A stretch of DNA of 13,428 bases from positions 1 to 13,428 of the forward strand of contig CAMLPA010000042.1 of assembly GCA_946481605.1 (NCBI GenBank), written 5' to 3'. The notes under the pieces are model-generated. The model was not told the origin of the DNA. It saw nothing but the letters and a program-made list of their open reading frames with translations, and searched no databases. Numbering within the stretch: position 1 is the first letter of the stretch; the number at the start of each line of letters is the position of its first letter. This stretch comes from an uncultured Flavihumibacter sp. Lineage in GTDB: Bacteria; Bacteroidota; Bacteroidia; Chitinophagales; Chitinophagaceae. Positions 1 to 7,305 of the stretch are shown piece after piece. The translations under genes and the position numbers were made by a program.

Positions 1-10
1 TTCTTTCCTG

Positions 11-1771
11 CTACACCGTCTCCGCCACTGTATTCCGTTCCCCGATCTGCTGCCGCCACATCGCGTAATACAACCCTTTCTCTCCCAGCAATTCGTGGTG
101 CGTACCCATTTCCACGATCTTCCCTTTTTCCAGCACAAATATCCTGTCTGCATGCAATATTGTTGAGAGCCTGTGCGCAATGAGTATCGTGATCTGCTCT
201 CTTTTGGAAGAAACTTTCCGGATGGTTTTGGTGATCTCTTCTTCTGTAATGGAATCCAGCGCGGAAGTAGCTTCATCAAAAATGAGGAGGTGCGGTTTAC
301 GGAGCAATGCCCTCGCGATGGAAAGGCGCTGTTTTTCGCCGCCGGAAATTTTGATACCGCCTTCCCCGATCAATGTATCCAGACCGTTTTCGGCCCGTGC
401 GAGCAGGTTCTGGCAGGAGGCTTGCTGCAATACCTCCATCAGGTCTTCATCAGATGCGGTGGGGTTTACGAACAGGAGGTTTTCTTTAATGGTGCCGGCG
501 AACAGTTGGGTGTCCTGGGATACAAAACCTATTTGTCCGCGGAGTTGGTTGAAACTGATGTCTGCACCATTGGCGTTGTTGTAGAGGATTTTTCCTTCCT
601 GCGGACGGTATAATCCCAATAATAATTTTACGAGCGTGGTTTTTCCTGAACCTGAGGGGCCTACGAAGGCGATGGTTTCGCCGGTTTTTACCTGGAAGCT
701 GATGCCATCGATGGCTTTGTAGGGTGCTGTTCTGTGCTGGAAGCCCACGTTTTCATAAGCAAGGGTTTCTACGGCACCCAGTGGAATGGGTTTGTCCGGT
801 TCGTGTTCGGGTTCTTTCTGCATCAGGTTGGTGAAATTGTTGAGGGAGGCTTCCGCTTCGCGGTACGCCATGATCACATTCCCCAGTTCCTGCAAGGGGC
901 CGAAGATGAAGAAGGAATAAATTTGCATGGCCACGAAATCGCCCACAGTAAGACTTCCACCAAAAATGAAATACAGCAGCAGGAACAGGATCACCGTACG
1001 CAGCAGGTTCACGAAAGTGCCCTGGATGAAACTAATGCTGCGCACCTTCTTCACTTTGGTAAGTTCCAGTCCCAGTATTTTGTAGGTATTCTTGTTGATG
1101 CGGCTCACTTCCTGTTCTGCCAGTCCAAGACTTTTCACGATTTCGATGTTCCGCAAACTTTCCGTGGTACTTCCCGCCAGGGTAGTAGTTTCCTTCACAA
1201 TATTTTTCTGGATCACCTTGATTTTCCTGCTCAGCAAACTTGTAAGCACTGCCAGGATAATAATACCGCCGAAATATACGGGCGCCAGCAACCAGTGTTT
1301 GCTGGTGGCGTACCAGATCACGAAAATGATACCGGTGATGGTGGGAAAAAGAATATTGATGAAATACATGATGAAGCGCTCTGTATCCGAACGTACTTTC
1401 TCCAGGATGGAAAGTGTTTCGCCGCTGCGCTGGTCTTCAAACTCCTGGAAGGGGAGTCCCATGGAGTGGCGGAGGCCATCGGTAAATATCTTCGCCCCGA
1501 ATTTCTGGACCACCACGTTCATGAAGTAGTCCTGGAATGCTTTTGCGATGCGGCTCACCATGGCGGCGCCCACGCCGAGCCCGAGCCAGGAAAGCACCCC
1601 GTTGATGTATTGTTGTTTGGTGAGTTGGTTGGCCTTTGAGGCGAAAAGGTCGATGATCTTTCCGAAGATCATGGGTTCAAAAAGGGAGAACACCATGTTA
1701 ATGGCGGAAAGCAGGAGCGCGAGGGCTACGAGCCATTTATGGGGTTTGAGGTATTGAAGTAGTGTACGCAT
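11..1771 (-). CDS. MsbA-like ABC exporter, fused permease and ATPase
   Basis: This is a half-size type IV ABC exporter of 586 residues that should work as a homodimer in the inner membrane, moving a lipid, lipid-linked or hydrophobic substrate; the substrate cannot be told from the sequence. Residues 1-310 form the membrane domain, with hydrophobic segments near 13-31, 60-75, 135-185 and 255-295. The nucleotide-binding domain follows with Walker A GPSGSGKTT (371-379), Q-loop VSQD (417-420), signature SGGEKQ (476-481), Walker B LLIFDE (495-500) and the H-loop His533, so it looks catalytically intact. I chose the ATG at 1771, which begins MRTLLQYLKP, because the frame's 55-codon extension to 1936 runs into the divergent gene and has no exporter-like sequence. 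The stop is TAG at 11-13. The DNA is visibly richer in G+C than the sugar genes next door, so it may be chromosomal backbone flanking the polysaccharide locus rather than part of it. Confidence 0.95.
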   Translation of the reverse strand: MRTLLQYLKPHKWLVALALLLSAINMVFSLFEPMIFGKIIDLFASKANQLTKQQYINGVLSWLGLGVGAAMVSRIAKAFQDYFMNVVVQKFGAKIFTDGLRHSMGLPFQEFEDQRSGETLSILEKVRSDTERFIMYFINILFPTITGIIFVIWYATSKHWLLAPVYFGGIIILAVLTSLLSRKIKVIQKNIVKETTTLAGSTTESLRNIEIVKSLGLAEQEVSRINKNTYKILGLELTKVKKVRSISFIQGTFVNLLRTVILFLLLYFIFGGSLTVGDFVAMQIYSFFIFGPLQELGNVIMAYREAEASLNNFTNLMQKEPEHEPDKPIPLGAVETLAYENVGFQHRTAPYKAIDGISFQVKTGETIAFVGPSGSGKTTLVKLLLGLYRPQEGKILYNNANGADISFNQLRGQIGFVSQDTQLFAGTIKENLLFVNPTASDEDLMEVLQQASCQNLLARAENGLDTLIGEGGIKISGGEKQRLSIARALLRKPHLLIFDEATSALDSITEEEITKTIRKVSSKREQITILIAHRLSTILHADRIFVLEKGKIVEMGTHHELLGEKGLYYAMWRQQIGERNTVAETV

Positions 1772-1865
1772 GGTTGAAATTAAATGTTTTTTATGAAGTG
1801 CATCATTTGTGTTTGATGGAAGTGTACTTATGGAGGGTGTATCTTTGGGTGAAAACAAGAAATTT
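1772..1865. promoter_or_regulatory. Divergent intergenic region
   Basis: These 94 bp separate the starts of the minus-strand exporter and the plus-strand glycosyltransferase and must hold or adjoin the promoters of both. A good Bacteroidota -7 element is visible for the plus strand (1840-1847). I could not find a convincing TAnnTTTG element for the exporter on the minus strand within the gap. No strong inverted repeat or operator was seen. Confidence 0.6.
1812..1847 (+). promoter_or_regulatory. Bacteroidota-type promoter for the plus-strand glycosyltransferase
   Basis: TATCTTTG at 1840-1847 matches the Bacteroidota -7 consensus TAnnTTTG exactly. A TTTG at 1812-1815 can serve as the -33 element, though the 24-bp spacing is a few bases longer than usual. 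Transcription would begin a few bases after 1847, leaving a leader of only about 10-15 nt before the ATG at 1866. This supports that ATG over the upstream ATGs at 1809 and 1830, which would lie outside the transcript. This is pattern matching only; no start-site data are available. Confidence 0.5.
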
Positions 1866-2663
1866 ATGGCAGATCTTCCTTTAGTATCTATTATTACCAT
1901 AGTGTACAATGGGGAAAAATTTATTGAGCAGACCATAAAAAGCGTGTTGGCACAAACCTATTTAAAAATAGAATATATTATAATTGATGGCGGATCCACT
2001 GATGGAACTATAGATATTATCAGACGATATCAGGACAGGCTCGCATATTGGGTGAGTGAGCGTGACAAAGGAATTAGCGATGCTTTTAATAAAGGTATCA
2101 GGCGCGCGGGAGGAGAAATAGTTGGTGTAATAAATGCAGATGACTGGTATGAAAAAGATGCCGTGGAGCTTGTTGTGCGATCGATGCAAGCAGCAGATGT
2201 ACTTTATGGAAATATGAGAATATGGAAAGAAGGTAAGGTTGATTTTGAATTAGAAGGCAACCACAATTTGTTGTTGAAGGAAATGACAATAAATCATCCA
2301 ACTGTTTTTGTAAGGAAAGAATGTTATGAAAAGTATGGCGCTTTTGATGAAATGTTCAAATGCGCAATGGATTACGAGTTAATGCTTCGTTTTTACAAGA
2401 ACGGGTGTGTTTTTTTACACCTGCCTCATGTTTTGGCTAACCTCAGGTGGGAGGGGTTTAGTGATAAGCATTGGAGGATGGGGTGTAAAGAAACATTAAA
2501 AGCAAAAAATATACATTTTCCTCAAAAGAAAATTTCAAACAGTTTATATTATTTGAAACATATTATGGCAATCGGGTTACCAAAACTGCTTGAAAAGACG
2601 CCGTTCCACTTTATTGTCAAGTTCTATCGTCGAAACTTCTCGAGGGTGAAGAAGAGCTATTGA
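1866..2663 (+). CDS. Family 2 glycosyltransferase (WcaA-like)
   Basis: This cytoplasmic GT-A inverting glycosyltransferase has 265 residues and would transfer a sugar from a nucleotide donor to a lipid-linked acceptor. The Rossmann-like start VSIITIVYNGEKF (7-19) is followed by DGGSTDGT (41-48), the metal/nucleotide-binding NADDWY (90-95, the DxD equivalent), an acceptor-side HPTVFVR segment (144-150) and AMDYELMLRF (167-176), all typical of PF00535 polysaccharide enzymes. The ATG at 1866 gives the usual N-terminus (MADLPLVSI) and sits just downstream of the TATCTTTG element. It is the only plus-strand gene here and is transcribed toward the sugar operon; its last 47 bp overlap the 3' end of the gene at 2617. 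A role in the same polysaccharide is likely from position, but the donor and acceptor sugars cannot be inferred. Confidence 0.93.
   Translation: MADLPLVSIITIVYNGEKFIEQTIKSVLAQTYLKIEYIIIDGGSTDGTIDIIRRYQDRLAYWVSERDKGISDAFNKGIRRAGGEIVGVINADDWYEKDAVELVVRSMQAADVLYGNMRIWKEGKVDFELEGNHNLLLKEMTINHPTVFVRKECYEKYGAFDEMFKCAMDYELMLRFYKNGCVFLHLPHVLANLRWEGFSDKHWRMGCKETLKAKNIHFPQKKISNSLYYLKHIMAIGLPKLLEKTPFHFIVKFYRRNFSRVKKSY
2617..2663. other. Tail-to-tail overlap of convergent coding sequences
   Basis: The plus-strand glycosyltransferase ends at TGA 2661-2663, while the minus-strand O-antigen ligase-like gene ends at TGA (2619 down to 2617). The two reading frames therefore share 47 bp on opposite strands, encoding the basic C-terminus of the transferase and the Ser-rich C-terminus of the membrane protein. 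There is no room for a terminator between them, so each transcript must end inside the other gene and the two mRNAs should have complementary 3' ends. Confidence 0.85.
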
Positions 2664-3918
2664 TTGCTAATAGTGGGAAGTAGGTGGCCAGAATTATTCC
2701 CCAGTGTCTTTCAAAGATCGATTCAGTTAGGGAAACCATTAATATAATAAGTACCGTTGCTTTCAGGAAAATGCCAGTTTCTTTTACCGATGCTTTTATA
2801 AGTAAGAAATAAAAGATCAGGAGCAGCATTACACCCAGCAGACCAGACTGTACATAGGTTTGAAGGTATTGATTGTGAAAGTTAAAAGCGAGAAATCCCT
2901 TATCCCCTGTTCCTTCTGTCCCCGTGTACATGTTCATGCTGATGTACTTGTTGTTGAGATGATTTTGAGCATTTGTTGGGCCAACGCCAAAAAGAAATGC
3001 TTTTTGTTCTGAGATGATTTCTGTACCAAATCTCCAGGTTAATAACCGGAATTGAAGTCCCGTAAAAGCCATTCCAGGTGAAAAAGTCTTGTGGTTGAGT
3101 ATTTCATAGTCAGCGTTTATGATTTCCAGGTACCTTTTTTTAACAGGAGAAAGGATGCCTATCGTCAGGATCACCAGTAAGGCGGCTATTATTGAAAACG
3201 TGGCCCTGGCTTTTCCGCTCTTGCTCTTAAATGATATGTTTTTTTTAATGGCATAAAATATAGTAACGAATATAAGGAGTGCGATTAAAAGTTTGGATGA
3301 TAAAAGCAAAAGAGTTAGTGTTAAAAAAAGCAGCCACAGGAGCAGTAACCATTTCCTGCGCGCCAAAAATGGGGTAGCGATGCCATATTGCAATAAGTAA
3401 GCATAGCAACAAAGAATAAAAGTAGAAAAATAAATGGCATTATGGTCAATCGGTTTTAGCAGATCATGATAGAAAAATACACTTTCATCTTTAGTTGTAT
3501 TGTAGGATAGCAGCGCCAAACCAATGCAGGTTAAAGAGATGATAGTGATGCTAATACAATTTATCAGCATTGCATTCGATTTCTCTTTTGCACTAAAACT
3601 TCCTGAAAGCAATATAGTCGGTAAAATCAGCAGGCCAAGCTTAGATTCAATGCTTTTTGTTGCTGTATTTAAGTCTTTGGCCTGAACCATGCTTAGCAGG
3701 TGGTGAAAAAAAAGCAGGGCAAAAGCTATCCACAGTATATTTTTTTTAAGTATGCTCCATTTACTTTTAAAATCGCTTTCAAAAAGGAGAATGGCGCACA
3801 AAAGCATAATAGAAACACTGTTAAGATTTAACTTATTGATGAATATTGTAAATCCTATCAGTGATAAAGCTGCGATCTTCAATTTGCTAATCACGATCGT
3901 TTTTTGTTCTTTGTGCAT
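2617..3918 (-). CDS. O-antigen ligase/polymerase-family membrane protein
   Basis: This is a 433-residue polytopic inner-membrane protein of the Wzy/WaaL superfamily (PF04932 type), which moves undecaprenyl-linked glycans onto lipid A core, protein or a growing chain on the periplasmic side. Around ten hydrophobic segments are visible. A large polar loop near residues 258-352 carries an R-x-x-x-W pair (R291, W295), GVGP (311-314) and the signature FHNQYLQTYVQSGLLG (347-362), in which His348 is the residue usually needed in WaaL/PglL ligases. I chose the ATG at 3918 (MHKEQKT); the frame opens further to a TTG at 3942. Either choice overlaps the upstream glycosyltransferase (32 bp for the ATG), implying coupled translation. 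It is the last gene of the minus-strand train. The His motif and the presence of a second, less canonical Wzy-like gene favour a ligase role, but polymerase remains possible. Confidence 0.85.
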   Translation of the reverse strand: MHKEQKTIVISKLKIAALSLIGFTIFINKLNLNSVSIMLLCAILLFESDFKSKWSILKKNILWIAFALLFFHHLLSMVQAKDLNTATKSIESKLGLLILPTILLSGSFSAKEKSNAMLINCISITIISLTCIGLALLSYNTTKDESVFFYHDLLKPIDHNAIYFSTFILCCYAYLLQYGIATPFLARRKWLLLLWLLFLTLTLLLLSSKLLIALLIFVTIFYAIKKNISFKSKSGKARATFSIIAALLVILTIGILSPVKKRYLEIINADYEILNHKTFSPGMAFTGLQFRLLTWRFGTEIISEQKAFLFGVGPTNAQNHLNNKYISMNMYTGTEGTGDKGFLAFNFHNQYLQTYVQSGLLGVMLLLIFYFLLIKASVKETGIFLKATVLIILMVSLTESIFERHWGIILATYFPLLAINSSSSPSRSFDDRT

Positions 3919-5002
3919 AGCAGGAATTGAATAGTGTATCAAGTTTAGAATATATGTTTTCCCATGAATATATTGCTGTTATTTTTTCAAGATTGGACTT
4001 AATCATGTGTTCCAGCAATTTTTTATTAGGAATGTCAGCAATAATTGATGAAAGATCCGAATGATTTTTAAAGTAGTATGCTTCATTCCCCAATACTGAT
4101 CTGTTGAATATATTGTCGTGTGCAACTATGGTACAATTGGATGCCATAGCTTCAAGTAATGATGGGTTGGTTCCACCTACAGAATGGCCATGAAAATAAA
4201 GGTGTGAGTAGTATCTAAGATTATTGAGTGTTTGTATGTCGTAAATTGCTCCGGTAAAAGTTATTTTATTGCTGTTGTATTTTTGATACATTTCCTGCCC
4301 GAACTGGTTTGTCTCATAATTGCCAACAACTATTAATCTTTTTGCGTTTTCATTATTTTTACTGGCTTTAAGTATTGTTTCAATATTATTTTCGGGCTCC
4401 ATTCTCGCAATTAGAAGATTGTATTCCCCGGCATTCAGTCCGAATGGCTCAATTTCATTTGGGTTTGGGGTGTTGAAAGGTGTTGCACCGTATGCAATAA
4501 ATGTTGAATTTTTTTTGTATTTGTGCAGAATATAATCCTGGATGCCCAAAGAATCTGAGATGAGGTAATGGCTACGTTTTACTGCCCAGGCTTCCGCTTT
4601 TTTTAGGAAAAATTGAACTGGGGAAGAATATTTGCTCCTTTTCCATTCAAGCCCATCCATATTTGTGATGATTATACTCTCCGAAGGGAGCAGCCATCCC
4701 CATATACTTGAACTTGTATATCCTAGCTGAAGAATAATATCATATTGCTGTTTGCGCGCATGTAAAATACAGTTGAGGTCGTAAATAAATTGTCCGAACG
4801 CGCCCATATTTTTTTCCGGGTCCTTCATGTGTTCAAGGTGAACACCCTGCCATAAGTTTTCTTTGAAAGGATGGTTGCTGGAGCAATATACTGTTACCTG
4901 GTAATTGCTTCGCGCCAGCATTGGCGCAATATATTCTGCAAACTGTTCAAATCCTCCATAATGATTTGGAATACCTCTTGTTCCAATTATTGCTATTTTC
5001 AT
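3887..5002 (-). CDS. DUF1972/GT4 glycosyltransferase (rhamnosyltransferase-like)
   Basis: This is a 371-residue GT-B fold retaining glycosyltransferase. The N-terminal half is a DUF1972 domain, recognisable from GTRGIPNHYGGFEQFAE (7-23) and NMDGLEWKRSKY (114-125), as in Cps/WsaF-type rhamnosyltransferases. The C-terminal half is GT4-like, with ARMEPENNIETI (199-210) and GHSVGGTNPSLLEAMA (272-287), where Glu284 sits at the usual nucleotide-sugar-binding position. Many characterised relatives transfer rhamnose, but the donor here is not proven and no rhamnose synthesis genes are in view. The ATG at 5002 overlaps the upstream gene's TGA as ATGA (4999-5002), a standard translational coupling arrangement. 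The 3' end runs 32 bp into the ligase-like gene. Confidence 0.92.
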   Translation of the reverse strand: MKIAIIGTRGIPNHYGGFEQFAEYIAPMLARSNYQVTVYCSSNHPFKENLWQGVHLEHMKDPEKNMGAFGQFIYDLNCILHARKQQYDIILQLGYTSSSIWGWLLPSESIIITNMDGLEWKRSKYSSPVQFFLKKAEAWAVKRSHYLISDSLGIQDYILHKYKKNSTFIAYGATPFNTPNPNEIEPFGLNAGEYNLLIARMEPENNIETILKASKNNENAKRLIVVGNYETNQFGQEMYQKYNSNKITFTGAIYDIQTLNNLRYYSHLYFHGHSVGGTNPSLLEAMASNCTIVAHDNIFNRSVLGNEAYYFKNHSDLSSIIADIPNKKLLEHMIKSNLEKITAIYSWENIYSKLDTLFNSCYAQRTKNDRD

Positions 5003-6081
5003 TTAGAATGTTTAATTACCTGTTCGTAAGCTTCCGCCGTTTTAATACCGGCTTGTTCCCAGGTGAAGTGCTTCAGGATATTTTGTTTTAGCTTTTCCGG
5101 ATAGGGTTGACGGGCTGCCATATCAATTGCTGATCGTATCGATTGGATGCTTTCTGGCTGACAATAAAACCCAAATTGGCCGAAATAATCCCGGGTGTCT
5201 CCTTTTTCTGTTATCACAATATTACACATCATGCAAGCTGCCTCCAGGCTGCTTAATCCCGTAGTTTCAAACCAACTTGCCAGTACATGAACCTTTGCCC
5301 GTTTCAGATAGGGAATGAGTTCTTTCTGTGGAATATTATCAATAAAAAAAATGTTATCGCCTGCAATAGACCTGCAGGCTTCGTAATAGGAACGTTGGTT
5401 TTTAGCAGGCTTACCAATAATGTAAAGTTTGTATGGACTATTGTTAAGCGCTTTGATAAGATTCAATTGATTTTTTCTGCCTTCAATACGGCCAATAGAT
5501 AACACCATTGCAGGATCCTTTTCCGAGGTGCTGTCTGAAAAAACTGAAGGATTTATACCATTAGGGACAACAATATAGGGGGCGTTTATCGAAAAGGCAT
5601 CAACAATTCTTTTGTACTCATTTTCTGAGTTGGGTAGTATCAGGGCCGCTTTCCGAAGAATTTTCTGAATGGAATTTTTATGGCCAAATAACAGGTATTG
5701 CGGACTAATGATTGGCTCCCCTTTCAGTATGAATTTCAGCAATATTTTTAGATACTCAATTTGTGCGCCGGTTAGCATTCTCAACAGAAATTTCTTTACC
5801 CCACGTGCGTGCTGCTTTTCATATGCGGAGTAATCGACAAATATGGTGGATACAACATAGGGTTTACATGACCTTTGAATGTGTTTTAAGATGTCGGAAG
5901 GACGTATAATATTGAAGAAGTGAATTAGCGTATAAGAGCTATAGTCTATTTGCGCTTTGGTAAGTTGAATATCTATTGAGTATCCCTTTTTTCTTAATTC
6001 GTTGGCCGTATTAAGAACCTGGACTGTATCTCCGCCAGGATCATCGTAAAATGTTTGACGTACTATGTAAAGTATTCTCAT
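4999..6081 (-). CDS. Family 4 glycosyltransferase
   Basis: This is a 360-residue GT-B fold, GT4-type retaining glycosyltransferase acting at the cytoplasmic face of the membrane. The N-terminus MRILYIVRQ leads into a Gly-rich acceptor loop DDPGGDTVQ (13-21), then VPNGIN (172-177) at the domain junction, SIGRIEGRKNQ (195-205) and the E-x7-E donor-binding element in SWFETTGLSSLEAA (269-282; Glu272 and Glu280). All expected features are present and the length is normal for the family. The start at 6081 is kept despite a 41-bp overlap with the upstream gene because it gives the conserved first beta strand. It is coupled to the following DUF1972 transferase by an ATGA overlap. The donor sugar is unknown. 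Confidence 0.93.
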   Translation of the reverse strand: MRILYIVRQTFYDDPGGDTVQVLNTANELRKKGYSIDIQLTKAQIDYSSYTLIHFFNIIRPSDILKHIQRSCKPYVVSTIFVDYSAYEKQHARGVKKFLLRMLTGAQIEYLKILLKFILKGEPIISPQYLLFGHKNSIQKILRKAALILPNSENEYKRIVDAFSINAPYIVVPNGINPSVFSDSTSEKDPAMVLSIGRIEGRKNQLNLIKALNNSPYKLYIIGKPAKNQRSYYEACRSIAGDNIFFIDNIPQKELIPYLKRAKVHVLASWFETTGLSSLEAACMMCNIVITEKGDTRDYFGQFGFYCQPESIQSIRSAIDMAARQPYPEKLKQNILKHFTWEQAGIKTAEAYEQVIKHSK

Positions 6082-7303
6082 TTTTGTTCAAATTTGGAAG
6101 TTGGAGGTCAAATTCCTTGAAAGGGCCTGGAGTGAAAGCAAATATCCAAATTACATATTCTGCAATATTCATTATAAAACTTCCTGTAAACTGGTATATG
6201 AATATAAAAGTAAACATGCACAACCTGAAAGCGTTTTTGTATGGCGAAGTTGTGATGAAAAAATAAATCTGAATAGCAAAACGTATTATAATTCCCGAAA
6301 TGCCAAAGGTCGCCAGGGTGTCTCCAACAGCGTTGGGAATTCCAATCTGGTCTATAGTAAATGAATTATCATTATAGAATTCTTTAAAATGCCTTAGACC
6401 GTACAATTTTGTTTGGCCCAGACCCGCACCGAACCATTCACTTTTTTCTGATAAAATTTTCCATGCAAGATCAAAGGAATCTGTAGTTCTTCCACTAAAT
6501 GAAATGTCTTTCCCGGCAAGCACATTGCTGATTCTTAAAAAAAGAATATTGTTTGGGTACAGCAATGTCAGGAAAATCATGGACAAAAGAAATATGGAGG
6601 TGCATATATAAAGGAGTTCTCGTGCGTGGAAGGATTTGAATATCTTCCTGCGGTATACAAATACTGTAAGCGCAACAGAAATAAACAGGCATGAGAGTAC
6701 ACCGAAAGAGAGCGACAACGCCAGTGGTAAAGCAATCAGTATTAATGGAAGTATGATGTTTTTTGAGGGGGATATAAAAAACTTAATGGTGAAATATACT
6801 GCAATTGGCACCCATAAAAGTGCATAGTAAGACGGTTCATAAGTGAGCATTTTCAGCCTGCTGAAACTTTCGATACCTGTTGTTATGGGATTTGTATACC
6901 AGAATTTGCTTTTAAAAGTGGGGGAGAACAATGACAGAATTGCAATAGGAATGAGGAATGTATTTACAAGTATAATAACTTTAAATACGTAGGTGATAGA
7001 TCGGCTTTTAACAATAAAATAGTGCGCACTTATGGAAAAAACAGCTACTGATATAAGGCCTGTGGCTGATTTTAAGAAAAACAACTTATTTGTACCGGTA
7101 GCAAAATGGTATACCGCGTAAAGAAAAATCGTAAAAGTGATCAGCACAAGGGCTCTGAAGTTCTTTTCATTCAGGCAAAGATAAAAGAGCAGTGGTGTTA
7201 ATAACGTTGTAAGTAGTACCTGGTTGTTAAAGAGCACCCCATTAAAAAAAAAGTAAATTAAGGCAAAAGGAATGTACTTATTAAAGGAGGGCGAATCACT
7301 CAT
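6041..7303 (-). CDS. wzy: Wzy-like O-antigen/capsule polymerase
   Basis: This is a 420-residue polytopic membrane protein with about ten to twelve hydrophobic segments, consistent with a Wzy polymerase that joins undecaprenyl-linked repeat units on the periplasmic side. Visible family features are TYEPSYYALLW (154-164), resembling the EPS-x-YA motif of many Wzy proteins, SGRTTDSFDLAW (270-281), FGAGLG (291-296) and GDTLATFGISG (327-337). The last aligns with the HN-x-YL...G-x-x-G loop of O-antigen ligases but lacks the ligase His, with Asn-Ala at the corresponding place. Wzy proteins diverge strongly, so the call rests on topology, these motifs and context. The ATG at 7303 lies 2 bp from the end of the acyltransferase gene, and the 3' end overlaps the next transferase by 41 bp. 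An A9 tract near the start is listed separately. Confidence 0.8.
   Translation of the reverse strand: MSDSPSFNKYIPFALIYFFFNGVLFNNQVLLTTLLTPLLFYLCLNEKNFRALVLITFTIFLYAVYHFATGTNKLFFLKSATGLISVAVFSISAHYFIVKSRSITYVFKVIILVNTFLIPIAILSLFSPTFKSKFWYTNPITTGIESFSRLKMLTYEPSYYALLWVPIAVYFTIKFFISPSKNIILPLILIALPLALSLSFGVLSCLFISVALTVFVYRRKIFKSFHARELLYICTSIFLLSMIFLTLLYPNNILFLRISNVLAGKDISFSGRTTDSFDLAWKILSEKSEWFGAGLGQTKLYGLRHFKEFYNDNSFTIDQIGIPNAVGDTLATFGISGIIIRFAIQIYFFITTSPYKNAFRLCMFTFIFIYQFTGSFIMNIAEYVIWIFAFTPGPFKEFDLQLPNLNKNENTLHSTSNILR
7244..7252. repeat. A9 homopolymer tract near the start of the Wzy-like gene
   Basis: Nine consecutive A on the plus strand read as T9 in the gene and encode Phe18-Phe20 of the predicted polymerase. 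It is the longest run I noticed in the window. Its position early in a surface-polysaccharide gene is where slipped-strand frameshifts would switch expression off, although nine bases is short for strong phase variation. Confidence 0.6.
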
Positions 7304-7305
7304 TT

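Noticed and set aside
734..1639. Long open frame on the plus strand opposite the exporter gene (about 300 codons).
   Set aside because: It lies fully antisense to a gene with an intact set of ABC motifs. Its translation is rich in His, Gln and Phe without domain features, which is typical of a shadow frame in GC-rich DNA.
1809..1865. Upstream ATG start for the plus-strand glycosyltransferase.
   Set aside because: The 19 extra residues are not family-like and the TATCTTTG element lies inside them. The ATG at 1866 gives the standard N-terminus.
1772..1936. N-terminal extension of the exporter frame by 55 codons.
   Set aside because: It would cover the divergent promoter and overlap the start of the plus-strand gene. 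The extra residues are not exporter-like, while MRTLLQYLKP at 1771 is a normal start.
1953..1960. TAGGTTTG on the minus strand, a match to the Bacteroidota -7 element that could drive the exporter.
   Set aside because: It lies within the glycosyltransferase coding region, has no TTTG at a suitable distance upstream, and would give a leader of about 170 nt. Chance occurrence of a six-defined-base motif is likely.
2674..2698. Possible hairpin (GGGAA ... TTCCC) just after the plus-strand gene.
   Set aside because: The stem is only about five pairs with a long loop and no T run, and it lies in the coding sequence of the convergent gene. It is too weak to call a terminator.
3919..3942. TTG start for the ligase-like gene, adding eight residues.
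   Set aside because: An ATG exists at 3918 with a normal short cytoplasmic N-terminus before the first membrane helix. The TTG remains possible but is less likely.
6051..6364. Two short plus-strand open frames opposite the 3' end of the Wzy-like gene.
   Set aside because: They are antisense to a membrane-protein gene, have no recognisable domain or promoter, and look like shadows of AT-rich sequence.
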